Under the pieces are notes generated by a model that was not told the origin of the DNA, did not search any database, and saw only the letters and a program-made list of their open reading frames with translations. A stretch of 64,000 nt of DNA from Asterias amurensis. Taxonomy: Eukaryota; Echinodermata; Asteroidea; Forcipulatida; Asteriidae. Each line of letters begins with the position of its first letter. Position 1 is the stretch's first letter. A program made the position numbers and the translations under genes. The stretch is from positions 1-64,000 of the forward strand of contig NC_092663.1 of NCBI RefSeq assembly GCF_032118995.1, in the 5' to 3' direction. Below, piece after piece: positions 58,095 to 64,000 of the stretch.

Positions 58095-60290
58095 TAAAGG
58101 CTGTATACACCATTGGTATTGAGTCGCCACAAACATCCCCTAATCCCTCTCTGTTATGTTTTAAGATTTTACAAGGAATTCTCAAGTTTGGCGCACAGCA
58201 TTGCTCGGAATCCAATTCATTTCTGTGTTTGATATGGTTCTACAATGCACTTAAAAGAAAATATTTCCCCTTTGAGTGTGTGAGAGTGTGATCTTTCCTT
58301 GACTCCAATAACATAAAAACCCATCATAATTTAAAGCTTTTACAGGCTGCCTTCTAATGAGTTCTTGGATTATTTCTATGTGATCAAGAAATTTGGCTAA
58401 AACATCAAATACTGTACTGTTTCAAATCTATGAAGATTCGTAGTTATTTCTTTTGCAGGCAGCCTTTATGAGTTACTGGACTATTTCTGTTTGTTCAAGC
58501 TACTCAGCTTCAAAATTACAAACTGATAATCATCATTTTTCCCTTGAAAAACATTTAACAGATACTGTTTGAGCAGTGATCTTTCTCTCTTAAAAACTGT
58601 TCTGGCGTTCCTTTCTGATTTGGCAAAGACCAATGGTGTATACAGCCCTAAAATGCATGGAGCTTAGTTGATAGTCTTCAATCAAAGGATATTGACCTAT
58701 TGTCATTTATCTATGCGTCTTGATTATGACCAGCCTGATCTAAGACAGAGGGACATTCCCAAGTCTAGACCATGTGACACAAGCTTACATTTCTTAGGCC
58801 CTCTATACAACTCTTGCTATAGACCTTATGCACATAACGTTATTTGAGTAGAGTCCCCTCAGCTAGAGATCAACAGAAGGTTGCTCATTGGCCCATTCTG
58901 TGAGCCATACATAGATGTGTGTTTGATCATTGCTTTACCTCTAAGATGTCATGACGTTAATGCATAAGGTCATTGCTGAGCAAAGGTTAATGTTTTCTTA
59001 GAAAGAAGTTGCACAGTTTGAGCTTCATGGTTTGCACTTCAGTTACAAACACTTAGATATTAGGGTATTTTTACCTTTAGATGTTTCAGTTGTCAAGAAG
59101 ATTTAAAGCAAAAATCTTACAATGGTGCCATCCACTCAAACCTGGACTTATTTTGATTGACAATTGGTGTCTAAGATCATGTCATCTATGATATATGACT
59201 GCTTTAATATGGTACATGTGAATGCACTGTGCAAACACTAACACTCTCATGTAGGCAAGTGGACATATATTTGTATGTTTTGATGCTCAATATTGTGCAA
59301 GCTGCTTAACGGACAATGTAAAGCTTTGTTAATGTACATGTTGATATGTACATCAACCTTTCATCTACTGTGTTCTATGTAAGACGCAAATTGTTTCCCT
59401 CGGAATATGGTCAAGATGCAAATGACAATAGGTCAATACCAACCTTGTTCCAGTTGTAATCCTCCCTACTTTATAAACATGGGACACTTCAAAATGTGGT
59501 TTGCAAGTTCATTTTATCAGGTTTGACCTCAAGTATACATAGATGGTATTTTGGAATACCTTTATGACATTCCACAATGGTAGACCAAATAATCTATTGA
59601 TAGATTGACTAGTGTTGGGAAGTAAACCAACTGTATCTACCAATCTCTTCTCTAGAGTTCTTCACCCAAACAATAATTGGTAATGGTCTTATCTGTGCAG
59701 AGAACCCACACAGTCCAAAGAGTCTACTCTTGCACCAGTAGGTGTGATACCATAAGAAGGTAGATTGATTCACACCCATACAGGATTTCCAATCATTGTT
59801 TCTTTGCAAACCACTCTAGTTAATATGGGCTGTTGGAGGGAACAAGGTTGGAACAATACCAAGCAGGGTTTTTATGATGTCCTGAAAGTCCTTCATCTTT
59901 AAAATTCTGACTTTGTGGGGAGAGACAACCCTAGCAGTGTGCCATCCAGATAAGATTGAGCCAAATGTTTAGTCATTTGTATTAGTTAAAGTACTGGCTA
60001 CTTAGAATAACTGCAGCTCCAGGATGAGTATGAGAAGCTCAGACACTGGTGAATTTATGAGATTCAGGAATTGATGTTGCCGAGATGACCAGGGGTAAGG
60101 CACTTTCAGCATCATAACAAAATTGAGCTAACAATTGAGTCTTGTCTTTGTAATTTAATGAAACAAAAAGAGCAACAATTTAGTTTAAATCCGCGACTAT
60201 CTCTAAGATGGTAGTGAAAAACAGATTATGTCTGAAAAAAAAAGACAAACAAACACTTTGAAGGACTTCCAGGACATCTTTATCAAAATG
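58095..60290. other. Cluster of imperfect inverted repeats, no gene
   Basis: Several pairs occur in series. GGCTGTATACACCATTGGT (58099) pairs with its exact complement at 58630-58648. ATTGACCTATTGTCATTT (58691) pairs with 59418-59436. GACCTTATGCA (58835) pairs with 58957-58970. GGTCAATACCAACCTTGTTCC (59431) pairs partly with 59845-59866. ATGTCCTGAAAGTCCTTCA (59877) pairs with 60258-60281. Direct copies of GCAGCCTT...TATTTCT also occur at 58346 and 58458. No coding frame is supported. Confidence 0.6.
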
Positions 60291-61084
60291 ACTGCGTATT
60301 TTTCTAGGTCCAACATGTTTCCCTTTTGGAAAACATGAGGCCTTTGCTTAACTTTAAATTTAGACCAAATTTATCCTTCCAAACAGTGGTTTGGTCATTC
60401 AATGGCCACAAAAATTGAGTTGATCACTCAACCAGGCCTCATCAGAAACGTTTAGAAAGTTTGTGACCCTTCATGAGAATTTCAAGGCATGGCAGGATAG
60501 GATTGATAGTACATGTAGTTGAGTACATGTACTCTAGATAGACTCTACTCAAGTTGAACAGTTTCCCCAAGAGAAAATGATTAGCTGTTCATGGTTTGAC
60601 TTCAGTGGCAAGCAAAAGGGATTTTGTTTGCATAATTTTGAGCTTGAATTGGTTTTTTAAACTTCACAAAAAGCGCTGACTATTCACAGAGTGTGATTTT
60701 ACAAGGGATCAGTGCCTGCTGCAGCCCATGATTTCTATCTTCTTGTTTGGACTGGTATCTCACTCAATAACTACCAGCATCTGTCATGATAGTTTTTATT
60801 TCATCATTGTTTCTTTGTGAAAGATTCCATTAATTTCAAAGACATATCAGCTGTTTTTTCACTGCTGTAAACAACTGTTACTTTTGAATAGTTTCATGTG
60901 ATTAAAAAGCAGGTTTTTGTCCGATGCCTAAAAGATTTGATTGGTAACCTTCAGATATGACCATGCCTTGATTCCATCTTTAAGGTTGTTACATTCTGGC
61001 TGTAACAATCCTCTTGTTGTTTTCATACAATCTTGTTTTCCTAAGACCCTTAATGCTTGGTATTGCCTTTGATTGAAGACTATC

Positions 61085-61210
61085 TGTTATGCATACTACT
61101 CCTAGATACACATTATTGAGGATGTATAGTTACAGTACATGAATTCAAACTTCAATTAAATTGACCATGGACCTATCTGACAGGACTGGGACCCCCGTAT
61201 CGGACACCAA
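61085..61210 (-). repeat. Long-range inverted repeat, right arm
   Basis: Reverse complement of the 56030-56160 arm with scattered mismatches and small gaps. Just left of it, 61055-61075 is the reverse complement of GATAGTCTTCAATCAAAGG at 58671-58689, so the arm belongs to a wider family of local repeats. Confidence 0.75.
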
Positions 61211-64000
61211 AGTTTCCATGACTACGGGGGGACAAACCTCCACCACATCGCCCCATTTACAGCCCTAGTTATAGTATGGTGCTCTCCATCTACACACCAG
61301 GTCATTTTGTTTTACAGATGTTTGAAGAGTTTGGCATCCTATTTTATCCCCTATGTGGGACCTTGTGTTGCAGTCTAGCCGGAAAGGTCAATATTCAATT
61401 GTTGATTTATTACTTTCCAATTGTAAAGTAATATCCCTGTTTAAAACTTCATTGTTTTATGACTGCAACACTCTATTAACAATTTTGTTATTTTTAGGGC
61501 TACAATTTAAATACAGTTTAAAAGGCCTCTTTCTAAAGATTGGTTTTTAATCTTGGTTTTCTAACACACAACTTCATGACAACCAATATGAGGCTGATGT
61601 CTAACATAGACTGGTGCCTCATAATATGGTGTCCTCTATACTGGTCAATTTTCAGTCTGGATGTCAGACAATGTTGACCTTTTTAAATTCTGTTCAGTGG
61701 AACAGTGCAGGAAACCTTCATCAGGTATTTTGTTCAAGCTGATGCTTTTGGCAAAAGCTTTTTGAGTGAAAAGATTTAGCACAAGACAGTCAGTTTTAAA
61801 TTCACCAACTTGTTTTGATCTAATCTCCTGTGAATGTTTATCTTCACAATTGTGGACAAAATGTATATTTTATTTTATATCCTTTATAGCTTTGGAACTA
61901 TTTGAACATCATAAAGATGTTCAGAATCCAATTTGTATTTCTATAATTGCCTCCTCTTAGGATTTGTTTTTGAAGTTTGATTTTAAACTTACATTTTCCT
62001 AGCATGACAAGGTTTAGATATTTTGTTAGCAACATCTTTTGTGCCGAGTTGTTAAAATGGCAACAATTTGAACTTAATTGGAGGTGGATTAGCACTCTAG
62101 ATTTCCAGAGGCATTTCAGTTTTTTTTCAATAAAAATCTTCAGATTGCTTCATAGTTTCCTTTTTAATATTTTAAACTTGTTATTGTTTTCAGTAAGAAT
62201 TTTTTGCTGCCTACTGACAAGTGTTTATTTATATTAATGATCATTACATGACCTACAGCGATTCTTAAGAATCGATTTTGTGTTTTCATAGAGTTATTTG
62301 CATTGTCTGATTTCATTTCATGTACTACCTTGTAAGAAATTGCCTATTTATTCATCAGAATTTAATCTATATAATGTAATTTTTTACTATTTGTGCTCAT
62401 GAAATAAATTTGTTTTTGTATTTCTCTTGAGGAACATTTTCTAAATAGTTGAATAAACTCATGCACTAGTTTCTTTGGGCTTTTTAGATTTTCAGGTTTT
62501 AGATCAGGTAAATGTTTGAATCTCATTTTCAGAGATCAAAAGTGATTTGGGGGTTGAATATATAATGCAGAGCAGAGAGAATAAGATGGAGACATTATCT
62601 ACATGATTTGGCAAGCTGAGGTAGTGACTGTTATCACACAGATGTCAGAACAACTCTAAATGTGCACCATAGGTTCATATTTCACCGTCATTGATCGTAG
62701 ACTCATGAGACAACTCCAAGTCCAGAAGTTACAGTGAGAATTTCAGAGTAGGTGTTGAAGGTGTTCTGTCCATGCACAATGCCTGGAGTAGTAGTAGACA
62801 CATCGTCCTCTATGGAAAGAACTGGTTATTAAAGTTCAAAAGACCCTACCATGTTGTAGCCAACTTTGGGTCCTTGATTCATCCAGACTACATGATCGGG
62901 GAAGATGACACATCACAAACAGCCAAACGCCAGTTAAATGCAGACAGAGGGCAACCCACCGACCAGCCTGCCGACACCTGCGGGCAGGGAACACTCATGC
63001 GAGTACCAGGATGGCTTGCATGCACCGGGGTGCCAAAAAGGGGAGGGGATACATTCATGAGCTGTTGGTAGAACACAGTTAAATGTTTCATTAGTAATAC
63101 TGCATTGGATTTCATTGAAAAATTCGAAAAAGTGAAATGTTGCATATGGAAGTTGGAGAGTAAAAGGAAGATCCAGAATTTAAAAAAAAAGAAGTTTTGG
63201 CAATCATTTTGAAATGCAGCAAATATGAAACAATCTTAGGGTACAAGACTGGTTAACACAAGAACTGCCACAATATGAAACATTTTGGATAGCAAACTTG
63301 GTAAAGTACAACTCGGTGTCTGCCTATTCAAACGTGAGGAGGGCCCTGCTAGTTTCAGTGACCATCTCACTACCTTTTACCAATATCCCAATCTCACTGC
63401 AAAGATTGGCCATAATGGAAAGACAAATCATAAAGTGTGTGTCATTTAGGGGTTTTCCCCTAACCACTAGGCTACAAGTGTCAAGAATGCATAGTTTGGA
63501 TATGTAGATGGAGTCATCATGCATTTGGGAGAGTGCTGCATTCTTGTCAATTGACGCTTTTTCCCAGCTGGAATCAGCGTCAATAATTGTTAGTATGAGT
63601 ACCATATCTTAACACAATAAGTAATTCAAGGTTTTCTTTTTACTTTTCAAAAATATTGAATTTTGTGTTTTTCATACAGATTTGTATTTAAAACACTGTG
63701 AAAAACTGAGAGTTTCTTTCTTATACTTCTCATTCTTACCTGTCATCTGACAAAATCAGTAGAGTAATTAAAGAGAATATTACTTGTAACAATGTAAAGG
63801 AGCATGTATGAACACTGTCACATCAGCAGATACAACTAGTGTACATGCATTTAAATACTTTGTGGTTTCAGAAATGTGAACAATTCATGTATCACCAATC
63901 TTGTATCCAGCTACCAACATGCACTCTTTGTGTTTCCCCTAGGACTATTGTTTTAAATACATAAACCATTAAGGTACAGCATTGGTTACAATAACAATAC
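61211..64000. other. No supported gene
   Basis: T-rich, single-copy sequence. Open frames at 61977-62237 (+), 62772-63071 (+) and 63324-63605 (-) lack domains. The 62772 frame is the longest (99 codons) and locally more balanced in composition (VVANFGSLIHPDYMIGEDDT), but it has no supporting copy or splice context. Confidence 0.45.

Noticed and set aside
10380-64000. rRNA, snRNA or histone gene clusters
   Set aside because: I looked for 5S, U1 and U2 signature words and histone-type frames and found none.

Overview
The window is a eukaryotic chromosome end. On the + strand it begins with about 430 bases of degenerate TTAAAG-type repeat. This is followed by about 9.4 kb of (CCCTAA)n telomere, ten copies of the 8-base variant CCCCCTAA, and then about 54 kb of AT-rich subtelomere with no complete protein-coding gene that I can support. 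The TTAGGG-type telomere, low GC and dense invertebrate-type MITEs and tRNA-derived SINEs point to a metazoan. The repeat families look most like those of echinoderms, probably a sea star. That placement rests on recalled resemblance and is not proven by the sequence.

Layout. 1-9947: telomere. 9948-10375: a tRNA-like SINE head touching the telomere, a truncated MITE and a Leu-tRNA-type SINE. 10.4-25.4 kb: mostly single-copy AT-rich DNA holding several TTAA-flanked MITEs and one candidate two-exon transcript (15.3/16.8 kb). 25.4-27.3 kb: a minisatellite of about 127 bp with G-rich linkers, including TTAGGGGG motifs like those at the telomere base. 27.3-31.2 kb: SINE, MITE and foldback fragments and one possible terminal exon. 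31.2-43.7 kb: copy 1 of a segmental duplication. It contains minus-strand exon-like remnants and a four-unit, 955-bp tandem array in which each unit carries an 82-bp exon-like block with consistent splice signals. 44.1-45.0 kb: a nested SINE, MITE and MITE. 46.5-47.2, 48.5-48.7 and 49.6-49.8 kb: three further tandem arrays. 50.05-54.35 kb: copy 2 of the duplication, lacking the 955-bp array but carrying a non-LTR retrotransposon fragment. 54.4-64 kb: mostly single-copy sequence with clusters of imperfect inverted repeats.

What ties the window together is mobile and tandem DNA. Four distinct MITE families end at TTAA or a near match, which suggests transposition in trans by a piggyBac-type enzyme not present here. 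A fifth family of about 282 bp has CAGGGG...CCCCTG ends. The duplicated 31-43 kb and 50-54 kb blocks hold a shared, decayed minus-strand gene and act as natural occupied/empty-site controls for several insertions.
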